From Oscillospiraceae bacterium (GTDB taxonomy: Bacteria; Bacillota; Clostridia; Oscillospirales; SIG627): a stretch of DNA of 64,000 bases. Below, one piece after another: positions 10,570 through 19,924 of this stretch. Under the pieces are notes generated by a model. The model did no database searches, was not told the origin of the DNA, and saw nothing but the letters and a program-made list of their open reading frames with translations. The stretch spans positions 1 to 64,000 of the forward strand of contig SVQO01000010.1 of assembly GCA_015065325.1 (NCBI GenBank). The letters are read 5' to 3'. Position numbers and translations under genes: made by a program. Numbering within the stretch: the first letter of the stretch is position 1; the number at the start of each line of letters is the position of its first letter.

Positions 10570-12912
10570 TTAGTCGGTAACACCTGTCAGATGTCTGAAA
10601 TCTACGACGATCACCGTTCCGGGAAGAACGGCCTGGCCGGGTGTAATGCTTTGCTTCACGGCGGTTGCACCCTCTACGCTTTCCAGGGTGCCGGTTGCAA
10701 TATCGATATTCAAGCCCGCGTTGATGATCTCGCGGTTTGCCGCAGCGGCACTGAGTCCCACTACGTTGGGCACCGTGCAGGTGGGCGTATTCAATCCCTC
10801 CTCCGTAAAGAGGTACACGGTGGAATTTTCGCTCAGCATAGTTCCTGCTGCAGGAGACTGAGCAACCACGTGGCTTCCGGAACCGACGATCTTCACCTGA
10901 AGATGCAGTGCCTGCAGATTGTTGGAAGCGGTGGTCAGAGTCTTTCCGGTATAATCGGAAATTGCATTGCCAAGAGATGCTTTATCATCATCGGTATATT
11001 CGGGTTCTACCCCAAGATAGGGCAGGACCTCGGACATGATCTTCGCTACGTAGGGAGCGGCAACGGTGGAGCCGTAGTAGCTGCCAACGGGCTCGTCCAC
11101 GATGACGATCACCGCAACCTCGGGTCTGTCTGCGGGAGCAAAAGCAACGCAGGAGGCAACGTAGTATTTGTTTCCATCCTGGCTCTTTTCGGTTTTTGTA
11201 GAGGTACCGGTTTTTGCTGCGATCTTATATCCGGGAACGGCTGCATTCTTGTTACCGCCTGCTTCGGATACGCTTCGGTACAGATAGTCCCAGATCACAC
11301 GGCAGTTTTCCGTGGAGATCACCTGACGCTTGGTTTCCGTGCCGTAGTTCTCAACCACGTTTCCGTCTTCATCCAGACTTGCCTTCAAAACGTGGGGAGT
11401 TACCAAATAACCGCCGTTTGCCACTGCACAGATTGCGCGCAGATGGGAAATGGGGGTTACCTTAAAGTTCTGTCCGAAGGCGGCACAAGCCGCGTCAACT
11501 CCGGAATAGGTATCCAGATTGAAGAACAGATTTCTCGCTTCACCGTAAATATCGACCTCGGTGGTCTCGTTGTAGCCGAACGCCTTATAATACTTGTAAA
11601 AGCGGTCCTTACCGAGACGCTGGCTCATGGTTACGAAGAAGGGGTTGCAGGAATATCCCAAAGCTCCCTCAAAGGTCAGCTCTCCGTGGCCCTGACGCTT
11701 ATGGCAGTGGATGGGCTGCTGTAAACCGGGGATAGAGATGTGGCCCGTGCACTTGAAGATCTCCGTGGCGGAAACCACGTTTTCCTCCATCGCCATAGCG
11801 GAGGTAATGATCTTGAAGGTGGAGCCGGGCTCGTAAAGCTCGGTAACGCCCTTGTTTTTCCAGAGCTCGTTTAACAGCTCTACCTTATATTTGCTTTTTT
11901 CTTCTTCAGTACCTTCAAAGGCATCCGCCAACGATTGAGAAATAGCATCCAGCGTATAGGGGTCATTCAGATCAAAATCGGGTTTGGTGGACATACCCAG
12001 TATATCACCGCTGTTTACGTCCATAATGATTCCGCAAACTCGGTTTCTTGCCCCGGAATCCTCCAGAGCCTCGTTGAGATACTTTTCCAAAATGCTTTGA
12101 CAGGTCCAGTCAACTGTCAGCATAATATCCGTTCCGTCAACCGCATCGATATAGCTTTCGTACTTGGTGCTCATATCGTTGCCCAAGCCGTCCTTTGCCG
12201 AGATCACCTTTCCGTTTTCACCGGAAAGCAGGGTGTTGTAATACACCTCCACTCCCGTCAGACCGTAGCCGTCCGTACCGGTAAAGCCGATGATGTGGCT
12301 GGCAAGAGAACCGTAGGGATAATAACGCTTGGTTTCCTCGGAAAAATGGATAAAGGCGCCGTAATGCTTGTCTGCCACCATTTTCTTGATTTTTGCGGTG
12401 ACTTCCAGCTCTACCTGCTTTTTGATGGTCTCGTCTGCGCGCTTTTCCTTTGCCGCCTTTTCCAAGACCAGCTCCTTGGTAACCCCCAGTGAGGTGGAAA
12501 GCTCGTTTGCAATATCTTCTTTTACGGTAACGCCCGCATTTTCAAAGAGTCCCAAAAGTCTCGTTCTTTCGTCGCTCTGATCCTTGGTATCGGAAATATC
12601 CTCCACCAGCGTCTCCACGTATTCCGCAACGGTCATATTGGGAATGGTATTGGGAGAAATAAACACGCGTTCCACGGGGGTACTGATGGCAAGCACCTTC
12701 ATATTGCGGTCGTAGATGGTACCGCGTTTTGCCACGATGGTATTGGTTTTGGTATATTGATCTACGGTGTTGGATTGGTACCTGTCGTAGTCCAGAACCT
12801 GGAGAATGAACAGTCTGACGATCAAAACAACGGCAAATACAACGAAAAAGCCGAATACCAGGTTGCATCGCTTATTCAGTTTCAATCTTCCTGCTTGCAG
12901 CTGTTCCGGCAT
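10570..12912 (-). CDS. Class B penicillin-binding protein with PASTA domains (SpoVD/PBP2-like)
   Basis: YEPGSTFKIIT active-site SxxK, SYSCNPFF, KTGTS; C-terminal PASTA repeats (PNVVGLSAAAANREI). Confidence 0.95.
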   Translation of the reverse strand: MPEQLQAGRLKLNKRCNLVFGFFVVFAVVLIVRLFILQVLDYDRYQSNTVDQYTKTNTIVAKRGTIYDRNMKVLAISTPVERVFISPNTIPNMTVAEYVETLVEDISDTKDQSDERTRLLGLFENAGVTVKEDIANELSTSLGVTKELVLEKAAKEKRADETIKKQVELEVTAKIKKMVADKHYGAFIHFSEETKRYYPYGSLASHIIGFTGTDGYGLTGVEVYYNTLLSGENGKVISAKDGLGNDMSTKYESYIDAVDGTDIMLTVDWTCQSILEKYLNEALEDSGARNRVCGIIMDVNSGDILGMSTKPDFDLNDPYTLDAISQSLADAFEGTEEEKSKYKVELLNELWKNKGVTELYEPGSTFKIITSAMAMEENVVSATEIFKCTGHISIPGLQQPIHCHKRQGHGELTFEGALGYSCNPFFVTMSQRLGKDRFYKYYKAFGYNETTEVDIYGEARNLFFNLDTYSGVDAACAAFGQNFKVTPISHLRAICAVANGGYLVTPHVLKASLDEDGNVVENYGTETKRQVISTENCRVIWDYLYRSVSEAGGNKNAAVPGYKIAAKTGTSTKTEKSQDGNKYYVASCVAFAPADRPEVAVIVIVDEPVGSYYGSTVAAPYVAKIMSEVLPYLGVEPEYTDDDKASLGNAISDYTGKTLTTASNNLQALHLQVKIVGSGSHVVAQSPAAGTMLSENSTVYLFTEEGLNTPTCTVPNVVGLSAAAANREIINAGLNIDIATGTLESVEGATAVKQSITPGQAVLPGTVIVVDFRHLTGVTD

Positions 12913-12972
12913 CGTCTCTCTCCTTTTTGTGTATTTACGGATTTACGGCGTATCTTCAATGAAAGGGCAAAA

Positions 12973-12996
12973 GGAGTAAAGGCAAACCTTTACTCC
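12973..12996 (-). terminator. Terminator/attenuator-like hairpin between the ftsL-like and PBP genes
   Basis: GGAGTAAAGG-CAAA-CCTTTACTCC, followed by TTTT on the minus strand. Confidence 0.6.
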
Positions 12997-13045
12997 GCTT
13001 GACCGCGACTTCTCTTTTGTTATATCTATTCGGAACGTTTTTCCG

Positions 13046-13708
13046 TTATTCCTCATCCTGTCCGAACATTTTGCTGATTCCGGATACGAATTGCTCCAGG
13101 AAGTTTTCGTCATCTTCTTTTTCAGCTTCTTCCCAAATATCTTCTTTCGCGGACACGGAAATATATTTTTTCGGAAGGGTGGAAGATACTACCATTCCGT
13201 ATTCCTGCGTAGCAATACGCTCCACTTCACCAAGATCGTACTTGCTTTCAAGCTGGACCTCGAGTCGGGTGCTTTCCTCCTTCAGCTCGGCAATACGGCT
13301 TTCCATATCGTCGATGGAACGGGAATACTCCTCCACCTGCACATAGAGGGAGACCACGTACATAAATACCATCGCCACCAAAAACAGAGTCAGAATATAT
13401 GCGATGGGAATCGGAGATACCGATGCGATGGAGCGGGTCACGACCTTGGCACCGCGGTCCTCGTTTTCCATAGCGACGCTTTGTGCTTCTTCCTCTTTTA
13501 CCGCAACGGGGTGATCCACGAGCCTTTTATTCAACTGCTTCAAATTCCCTTTGATGCGTTTTTTTGCATCCACGGAATCGGGATGAGTCTCTCTGGGGCG
13601 AACCTTGGGGGTATATCCGTCTCCTGCATGCTTCTTATTGCGACGGACTTCGTTGGAATTGGCTTTTGCCTTTTCCTGTGCGCTTTTTTTGCGATACATA
13701 GCATCCAT
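13046..13708 (-). CDS. FtsL/DivIC-like septum protein with long cytoplasmic N-terminus
   Basis: Single TM (IPIAYILTLFLVAMVFMYVVSLYV) followed by coiled coil; position between rsmH and PBP. Confidence 0.75.
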   Translation of the reverse strand: MDAMYRKKSAQEKAKANSNEVRRNKKHAGDGYTPKVRPRETHPDSVDAKKRIKGNLKQLNKRLVDHPVAVKEEEAQSVAMENEDRGAKVVTRSIASVSPIPIAYILTLFLVAMVFMYVVSLYVQVEEYSRSIDDMESRIAELKEESTRLEVQLESKYDLGEVERIATQEYGMVVSSTLPKKYISVSAKEDIWEEAEKEDDENFLEQFVSGISKMFGQDEE

Positions 13709-13731
13709 GACGGCTCCTCCTTTTTATTGAT

Positions 13732-14664
13732 TCAGCACTTTTCCGCAATTCTCAATTTTGCACTTCTGCTGCGGGGATTTTCTTCTTCCTCTTGCTTTGA
13801 GGGAACGATGGGTTTTCTGGTCAGATTGATCAGACTGGGACGAAATCCGCACACGCAAACGGGAAAATCTCTGGGGCAGGTGCATCCGTTGGTATATCCC
13901 TTAACGCACTCCTTGACCACGCGATCCTCCAGAGAATGGAAGGTGATCACGCACAGTCTGCCACCTTTTTTCAGACCGGAAACCAACTGATCCAGGGTTT
14001 TCGGAATAATGTCCAATTCCCTGTTTACCTCGATGCGGATCGCTTGAAAGCTCCTTCTTGCGGGATGCTTTCCTTCAAAGCGTTCCTTGGGCGGGAACGC
14101 GCTTTTTATGATTTCTGCAAGCTCGAGGGTCGTTTCAATGGGTTTGATCTCTCTTGCCTTAACGATGGCGCGGGCAATGGCGCTCGCTCGTTTTTCCTCG
14201 CCGTAATCGGACAAAATCCGACACAGATCGCTTTGAGAATACGTATTTACCACAAGTTTTGCGGTAAGCGGCGCTTCGGTATCCATACGCATATCAAGCT
14301 CTGCTTCGTGATGGTAGGAAAAGCCGCGTTCGGGGGTGTCCAGCTGATGGGAAGAAACGCCGAGATCAATCATTGCCCCGTCAATGCCGTCGGGACACAG
14401 CTCCCGAATGACCTCCCCTACTCGCTCGAAATTGGTATGAACCAGCTCAAACTTTCCTTCGTAGGGTGCCAGAACCTTTTTCGCATTTTCAATGGCATCC
14501 ATATCCTGATCCAGACAGATCAGTTTTCCCGTCGTCAATTTCGAAAGAACCAGGGAAGCGTGTCCGCCGCCGCCCAGCGTGCAATCGATATACACACCGT
14601 CCGGCTTAATATTCAATCCGTCAACCGTTTCATGAAACAGAACGGGCTTATGCAAAAAGGCCAT
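13732..14664 (-). CDS. rsmH: 16S rRNA (cytosine(1402)-N(4))-methyltransferase
   Basis: HKPVLFHETVDGL, DCTLGGGGHASLVL, DLGVSSHQLDTPERGFSY. Confidence 0.97.
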   Translation of the reverse strand: MAFLHKPVLFHETVDGLNIKPDGVYIDCTLGGGGHASLVLSKLTTGKLICLDQDMDAIENAKKVLAPYEGKFELVHTNFERVGEVIRELCPDGIDGAMIDLGVSSHQLDTPERGFSYHHEAELDMRMDTEAPLTAKLVVNTYSQSDLCRILSDYGEEKRASAIARAIVKAREIKPIETTLELAEIIKSAFPPKERFEGKHPARRSFQAIRIEVNRELDIIPKTLDQLVSGLKKGGRLCVITFHSLEDRVVKECVKGYTNGCTCPRDFPVCVCGFRPSLINLTRKPIVPSKQEEEENPRSRSAKLRIAEKC

Positions 14665-15098
14665 CAGAGACCGTTCCTCCGCAGAATATCTTCTACCGAT
14701 GCAGTGCGTGCTTGGTCGGTGTAATTGCGATAAGCTTCTTCATCCCAAAACTCCACGTGGTCACCGCAGCCAAGCGCAACAACGGACTTTGTAATTCCTG
14801 CATATTCTCTCAAGCCGACGGAAAGGAGAATTCTGCCTTGACCGTCCACCTCTGCCTCCTGCATAGAAGAATAGAAGAAGCGGCGAACCTCACGGGACTC
14901 GGTTTCGGGGAGAGACAGGATCTTTTCCTCAAAAACGCTCCAGCGGCTCTCGGTATATAAATTGATACAATGGTCCAGGGAGCGAACCAAGTAGATCTGT
15001 TCCCCTTCGGGGAAGCATTCTCTCAGCTTGGAAGGAACCATCAGTCTGCCCTTCGCATCTGCAGAACACTTATATTCACCTAAAAAAGAGCGAGCCAC
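14664..15098 (-). CDS. mraZ: Transcriptional regulator MraZ (start moved to GTG at 15098)
   Basis: FLGEYKCSADAKGRLMVPSKLRE; GTG preceded by GGAGGTGAACCT ribosome-binding site. Confidence 0.93.
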   Translation of the reverse strand: MARSFLGEYKCSADAKGRLMVPSKLRECFPEGEQIYLVRSLDHCINLYTESRWSVFEEKILSLPETESREVRRFFYSSMQEAEVDGQGRILLSVGLREYAGITKSVVALGCGDHVEFWDEEAYRNYTDQARTASVEDILRRNGL

Positions 15099-15169
15099 AG
15101 GTTCACCTCCTAACAAAAAATACTCTACCAAAATGGAAATCGAAGGAAAAACGCAGTAAAAGAAAAGGA

Positions 15170-15199
15170 TTTCTCCCACTTTTTACCACTTTTCACCTT
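15170..15199 (-). promoter_or_regulatory. Putative MraZ operator, three 10-bp-spaced repeats
   Basis: On minus strand AAGGTGAAAA|GTGGTAAAAA|GTGGGAGAAA, between the mraZ promoter and start codon. Confidence 0.6.
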
Positions 15200-15209
15200 T
15201 CTGACTCCC

Positions 15210-15238
15210 ATTTTAGCAGAGTATTTCTATAATTTCAA
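15210..15238 (-). promoter_or_regulatory. Putative mraZ/dcw promoter
   Basis: On minus strand TTGAAA-N17-TAAAAT. Confidence 0.6.
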
Positions 15239-15276
15239 TAGTTTTTCCACGCGAAATCGCGTTGTTCACAAATTAT

Positions 15277-15750
15277 TTACATTTTGTTTCGCAAAAGTTT
15301 TAGCACTTCTTGAGGAAGATCCCTCGAGAGATCCTCTTTTTTTGCTATTTTCTCACGAACCTGCGTAGAACTGAGCGTAGCGAAGCTCTCGGACGCATCC
15401 AAATACAAGGTCTCTACCCCGCTGTGCTCCAGATTGAAACGTGCCATATTTTTCTCGTAAAGAAAATCGGTTTCATTGCGCACTCCTTTCACCAGAACGG
15501 GCTCCTCCAGAGTTCCGAGGTATTCATAAAGCATCCCCTCAAACCAATCCACGGTAATATTTTCATCTGCAGAAAAAGCCGCCTTGCACAGCTCAAAGCG
15601 TTCCTCCAGAGAAAACAGATATTTTTTATCCCGATTGTTCATTACGACTACGCGGCAAGCGCCAAACAGCTTTGCGGCGCGTCGGGCAAGGTCTGCGTGA
15701 CCGCGCGTTACGGGGTCGTAGCTTCCCGGGCATACTGCAATCTTTTTCAT
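15277..15750 (-). CDS. coaD: Pantetheine-phosphate adenylyltransferase (start at MKKIAVCPGSYDP)
   Basis: CPGSYDPVTRGHADLARRA, YLDASESFATLSSTQVRE. Confidence 0.96.
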   Translation of the reverse strand: MKKIAVCPGSYDPVTRGHADLARRAAKLFGACRVVVMNNRDKKYLFSLEERFELCKAAFSADENITVDWFEGMLYEYLGTLEEPVLVKGVRNETDFLYEKNMARFNLEHSGVETLYLDASESFATLSSTQVREKIAKKEDLSRDLPQEVLKLLRNKM

Positions 15751-16331
15751 CCGATCTCTTCTTCCTTCATTCTTACAAAGTACACGTAGCACTTAGAAAA
15801 CTTATACTGCTTAATACTCGCGATCTGTTCGCGAACACTCTCGGGGATCTTGGTTTCATCCAGCGAGTCAGCGGCCGTTTCCAGCATCATCAAGCCACCC
15901 GGATTGAGAAGTTCGGCACGTACCAGGCGCTTGACCAGCTCCGGAGTCAGATCCTTTTCATAAGGAGGATCTGCAAAAATAAAATCGAACTTCATCCCCC
16001 TTTTTCCCGCAGACTTAATAAATTCACCGTATTCACTGCGAATGACCTTACTATGCAAAGAAAAACCGGTTTTTTCCACGTTTTTACGGATCACCTTCAA
16101 GGAATCCTCAGACGCGTCCACGAACACACAGCTTTTGGCGCCGCGGCTGATGGCCTCCAGCCCCATTTGACCCGATCCGGCAAACAGATCCAAAAAGGTC
16201 TTTTCCGCAAGATCAAATTGGATGGCGCTGAAAACGCCTTCCTTTGCCATTTCCGTCGTAGGACGTACAGTATCACCTGCCAACGTAGCAAGCTTAACGC
16301 CCTTTGCTTTTCCGGTAATGATTCTCATCAT
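15747..16331 (-). CDS. rsmD: 16S rRNA (guanine(966)-N(2))-methyltransferase
   Basis: MMRIITGKAKGVKL, FLDLFAGSGQMGLEAISRGA, FIFADPPYEK. Confidence 0.95.
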   Translation of the reverse strand: MMRIITGKAKGVKLATLAGDTVRPTTEMAKEGVFSAIQFDLAEKTFLDLFAGSGQMGLEAISRGAKSCVFVDASEDSLKVIRKNVEKTGFSLHSKVIRSEYGEFIKSAGKRGMKFDFIFADPPYEKDLTPELVKRLVRAELLNPGGLMMLETAADSLDETKIPESVREQIASIKQYKFSKCYVYFVRMKEEEIG

Positions 16332-16348
16332 AATTACTGATTCCTTTT

Positions 16349-18202
16349 CTATTCTTGATTTCTGAAATGTTGATAGATCGACTCGGCGTCCTTTTGAGAA
16401 ATTCCCGACACGGAGGCAAGCGCATTGGTCTCTGCTTCCTTGACGGCACGGAGACTCTTGAAATGTTTCATCAAGGCGGCTGCTTTCTTTTCTCCGATTC
16501 CGTTAATATCGCAAAGCACGGAACGCTTCACGCTTTTTCTTCGCTTAGCATCCATTCTTGACAGAGAAAAGCGGTGAACCTCCTCTTGGATCCCGTAGAT
16601 AAACTGAAATACTGCCGGATCGAAGGCGATGGAGATCTCCCTCTCCCCATCGGTGAGACAACGCGTTTTATGGAAGGCATCCTTCACCATTCCGAAAACG
16701 GGTATGGAAACTCCCAGTTCGGACAAGGCACGGTTCACAGCGTGCACCTGTCCTGCGGAGCCATCCACCAAAATCAGATCGGGCAAGGGAGCAAACGCCT
16801 CGTCACCGTCCAGATATCGTTTTACGCGACGGGTGATCGCTTCGTACATACAGGCGGTATCATCCGGATGCTCAAGATCAATGGAAAAGCTTTTGTAGGC
16901 TTTTTTCAGAAAGCGAGCATTTTCCACGGCAATCACGCCGGCATAGACCGAAGAGGTACCCGAATTGGAAATATCAATGCTTTCGATCCTCTGTGGAAAG
17001 ACCTCCAGCGATAACAGAGAAGCGAGAGAAACCAGAACCGCCTCGTCCCGTTCAAACATTGCTCGGCGGTGACGCGCCGCCGCCTCGGCATTTTCATTTG
17101 CCATAGTCAAAAGTGCGCGTCCCTCTCCCCGCTCGGGCAAATGGAACCTGACCTTGCTCTCCTCCGACGAAAGATTTTCACTCAAAACGGAAAGCTCCTC
17201 GCTCCACAGTTCCTTGGGAACAAGAATTTTCTTGGGCAAGAATTCCCGTCCGCGATAAAGGGAAAAGAGGAAAGAGGAAAAGCTTTCGGCAGACAAAATC
17301 TCGTCTGCTCCGAAATGATAATTGGTGCTGTCTGCAACTCTCCCCTCCCGAACGGAGAGTAGATTGATACAACCTCCAAGATCGTCGGCAAAAAAGCCGA
17401 AGACGTCTGCGTGAAAATGAAGATCCTTAACCACCTGCTTTTTTCCCGAAAGGCTGGTTAGAGCACGAATGCGGTCGCGAATGGATGCCGCTCGCTCAAA
17501 TTCCATATTTTCTGCAGCAAGGGTCATCTCCTGCTCCAAAGAGGATACGATCTTCTTGTTGTCGTTTTTGAAAAAAAGGATCACGTCCTCCAATCGACGG
17601 GCGTATTCCTCGGGGGTCACCTTACCCGTACAGACACCGATGCAACGTCCCATCTGATAATAGAGACAGGGGCGCCCCTTTCCGATCTCCTGCGGAAACT
17701 TTCTGCGGCAGGTGGGAAGCTGAAAGATCTTGTTTGCAGTATCAATGGCCACGCGGACTGCACCCGAGGAGCTGAAGGGTCCGAAGTAACGCGAGGTATC
17801 CCCTTTTTTCTCCTTGCGGTGTGCGAAGCTCAGGCGGGGATATGCATCCCCGACGGAAAGACGGACGTAAGGATAATCCTTATCATCCTTCAAGCGGATA
17901 TTAAATTTCGGTTTGTGAAGCTTGATCTTCTCGTTTTCAAGGATCAAAGCTTCCCTTTCGTCGGCAGTCACGATAGTCTGAAAATCGCGAACGGTCCGAA
18001 CCAGCTTCTCCGTTTTGGGAGGATGGCGTCCTACGTTCTGAAAATAACTCAGAACCCGATTCTTCAAGGCTCGGCTTTTACCCACGTATATGATCTCACC
18101 GCGGGAATCGAAAAACAGATAGATGCCCGGTCGGAGAGGAAGGCTTTTCGCCTTTTCCAAAAGTGTTTCAAACGAGAGCCTTTGCGGAATGTATTCCTTC
18201 AT
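16349..18202 (-). CDS. uvrC: Excinuclease ABC subunit C
   Basis: PLRPGIYLFFDSRGEIIYVGKSRALKNRV, ARRLEDVILFF, ESIDISNSGTSS, HhH C-terminus. Confidence 0.96.
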   Translation of the reverse strand: MKEYIPQRLSFETLLEKAKSLPLRPGIYLFFDSRGEIIYVGKSRALKNRVLSYFQNVGRHPPKTEKLVRTVRDFQTIVTADEREALILENEKIKLHKPKFNIRLKDDKDYPYVRLSVGDAYPRLSFAHRKEKKGDTSRYFGPFSSSGAVRVAIDTANKIFQLPTCRRKFPQEIGKGRPCLYYQMGRCIGVCTGKVTPEEYARRLEDVILFFKNDNKKIVSSLEQEMTLAAENMEFERAASIRDRIRALTSLSGKKQVVKDLHFHADVFGFFADDLGGCINLLSVREGRVADSTNYHFGADEILSAESFSSFLFSLYRGREFLPKKILVPKELWSEELSVLSENLSSEESKVRFHLPERGEGRALLTMANENAEAAARHRRAMFERDEAVLVSLASLLSLEVFPQRIESIDISNSGTSSVYAGVIAVENARFLKKAYKSFSIDLEHPDDTACMYEAITRRVKRYLDGDEAFAPLPDLILVDGSAGQVHAVNRALSELGVSIPVFGMVKDAFHKTRCLTDGEREISIAFDPAVFQFIYGIQEEVHRFSLSRMDAKRRKSVKRSVLCDINGIGEKKAAALMKHFKSLRAVKEAETNALASVSGISQKDAESIYQHFRNQE

Positions 18203-18222
18203 AATATCTCCAAAAAAAAGAT

Positions 18223-18249
18223 ACCGCCTGCCCCATTGAGGCAGGCGGT
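18223..18249 (-). terminator. Intrinsic terminator 3' of the HPr gene
   Basis: ACCGCCTGCC-N7-GGCAGGCGGT followed by a long T-tract on the minus strand. Confidence 0.8.
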
Positions 18250-18254
18250 GACAA

Positions 18255-18518
18255 TCAATCGTTGAAGCCGGCGAGGATCAAATTGGAAAGCCCCTCCAGT
18301 GCATCCGCTTCATCAGCACCGTCCGCAATGATATTGATGCGGGTGCCCTTGGTGATGCCCAGAGAAAGAATTCCCAACAGGGATTTTGCATTGGCTCTGC
18401 GATCGCCGCATTCTACCCAAAGAGAGCTTTTATAACTGTTTGCCTTTTGAATAAAATAGGTGGCGGGTCTGGCGTGCAAACCGACGCTGTTCAGTACCGT
18501 AACTTCTTTTGAAATCAT
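18255..18518 (-). CDS. HPr family phosphocarrier protein
   Basis: NSVGLHARPATYFIQ (His site) and NAKSLLGILSLGI (Ser site). Confidence 0.93.
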   Translation of the reverse strand: MISKEVTVLNSVGLHARPATYFIQKANSYKSSLWVECGDRRANAKSLLGILSLGITKGTRINIIADGADEADALEGLSNLILAGFND

Positions 18519-18622
18519 TTTAAGCTCCTTGAAACACAGTCCTTTGGTAATATTACGCCTATTATAAATGAAAATTCACAAAAAAGCAAGCATTTTCTAA
18601 AAAATATCTAAAAAAAGTCATA

Positions 18623-19867
18623 TTATTCTTCATCGGAAAAATGACGCAGTGCCAGTATCAGTGCCTGCGTAGCGGCACGGAACCGAATCTCCTCGCGGGA
18701 GCTTTTTACATGTCCGAACAGGAAGCGGTACTCCTCCTCCTTTTTCTCGGAAGCAAGTGCAATATAGACCGTGCCAACGGGATCCTCCTTGGTTCCTCCC
18801 GAAGGACCTGCAATCCCCGTGATCCCGATTCCCAAATCACTTCCGGCAAGAGAGCGGATCCCCCTTGCCATTTCCATAGCACAGGCTTTGCTGTAAACGC
18901 CACCGTTTGCGAGTGTATCTGCAGAAACGCCCAAGATCTTCTTTTTCATCTCCTCGGAATAGGATACCACACCCAAGCCGATCACTTCGGAAGCACCGGA
19001 AACACGTGTCAGTCTTTGGGCCACCAAACCACCCGTACAGCTTTCCGCGGCAGCAAGGGTCAAGCCTCTTTCGGAAAACGCCTTGACTACTTCCTGCTCC
19101 GGAGAAGTATCACCGTTACCGTAATAGTATTCACCAAGGCGGTCCAAAATGCTCTTCTCCGTTTCACGGCAAAAGCGTTCCGCCGTCTCTGCACTTTCTC
19201 CAAAGGCGGTAACGTGTACCTCCACCTCGCCATTACCGGCGTAAGGAGCCACCGTGGGATTTTCCCGCGCCATCAGATCGCCAAGCACCTCATCCACCGC
19301 AGATTCTGAGATTCCGTAAAAATGGAGAATGCGATTGGCGAAACGCACGCCGCTTTCCGATGCAAGACGTTCCTTTACGCGATGGTTAAAAATGGCTTTC
19401 ATTTCAGAAGGAACTCCGGGAAGCAGGATCATTCCCTTCCCCTCTCTTCTGAGCCAAAGCCCGGGGGCAGTTCCCCATTCGTTTTGCAAAATCTCCGCGC
19501 CAACGGGAACCTGCGCCTGTCGGAGATTGTTCTCCTTCATGGGAATTCCTCTGCGCACAAAGTAACCCCGAATTTGCTCTGCCACTTCTTCGTTATGCAC
19601 CAAGGGCATAGAAAAAAGCTCGGCGGCAACGTCTCGGGTAATATCGTCCCGCGTGGGACCCAGACCTCCCGAAACGATCACAAGGTCGGAACGGGAAAGT
19701 GCCAGTGAAAGCTGCTCTCGCATTCTTGCAGGGTTATCGCCGCAGGTCTGTCGGTGATATACACAAATCCCCAGTTCTCGCAAAGCACGGGAAAGAAAGC
19801 TTGCGTTGGTGTCGGTCACGTCCCCGAGCAGAAGCTCGGTACCGACGGAAACGATCTCGCAGATCAT
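18623..19867 (-). CDS. cinA: CinA family competence/damage-inducible protein (start at MICEIVSVGTELL)
   Basis: VGTELLLGDVTDTNASFLSRAL, GGLGPTRDDITRD, AAAESCTGGLVAQRLT. Confidence 0.94.
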   Translation of the reverse strand: MICEIVSVGTELLLGDVTDTNASFLSRALRELGICVYHRQTCGDNPARMREQLSLALSRSDLVIVSGGLGPTRDDITRDVAAELFSMPLVHNEEVAEQIRGYFVRRGIPMKENNLRQAQVPVGAEILQNEWGTAPGLWLRREGKGMILLPGVPSEMKAIFNHRVKERLASESGVRFANRILHFYGISESAVDEVLGDLMARENPTVAPYAGNGEVEVHVTAFGESAETAERFCRETEKSILDRLGEYYYGNGDTSPEQEVVKAFSERGLTLAAAESCTGGLVAQRLTRVSGASEVIGLGVVSYSEEMKKKILGVSADTLANGGVYSKACAMEMARGIRSLAGSDLGIGITGIAGPSGGTKEDPVGTVYIALASEKKEEEYRFLFGHVKSSREEIRFRAATQALILALRHFSDEE

Positions 19868-19886
19868 AAGTCCCTCCAAAGAGTCA

Positions 19887-19913
19887 AAAAGCCTTGGGAG
19901 ACCCAAGGCTTTT
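19887..19913 (-). terminator. Intrinsic terminator between cysS and cinA
   Basis: AAAAGCCTTGGG-AGA-CCCAAGGCTTTT. Confidence 0.7.
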
Positions 19914-19924
19914 GAAAATTCAAG

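Noticed and set aside
10360-11724. 454-aa plus-strand ORF antisense to the PASTA PBP and murE
   Set aside because: It covers two certain genes in antisense and has no protein-family signature.
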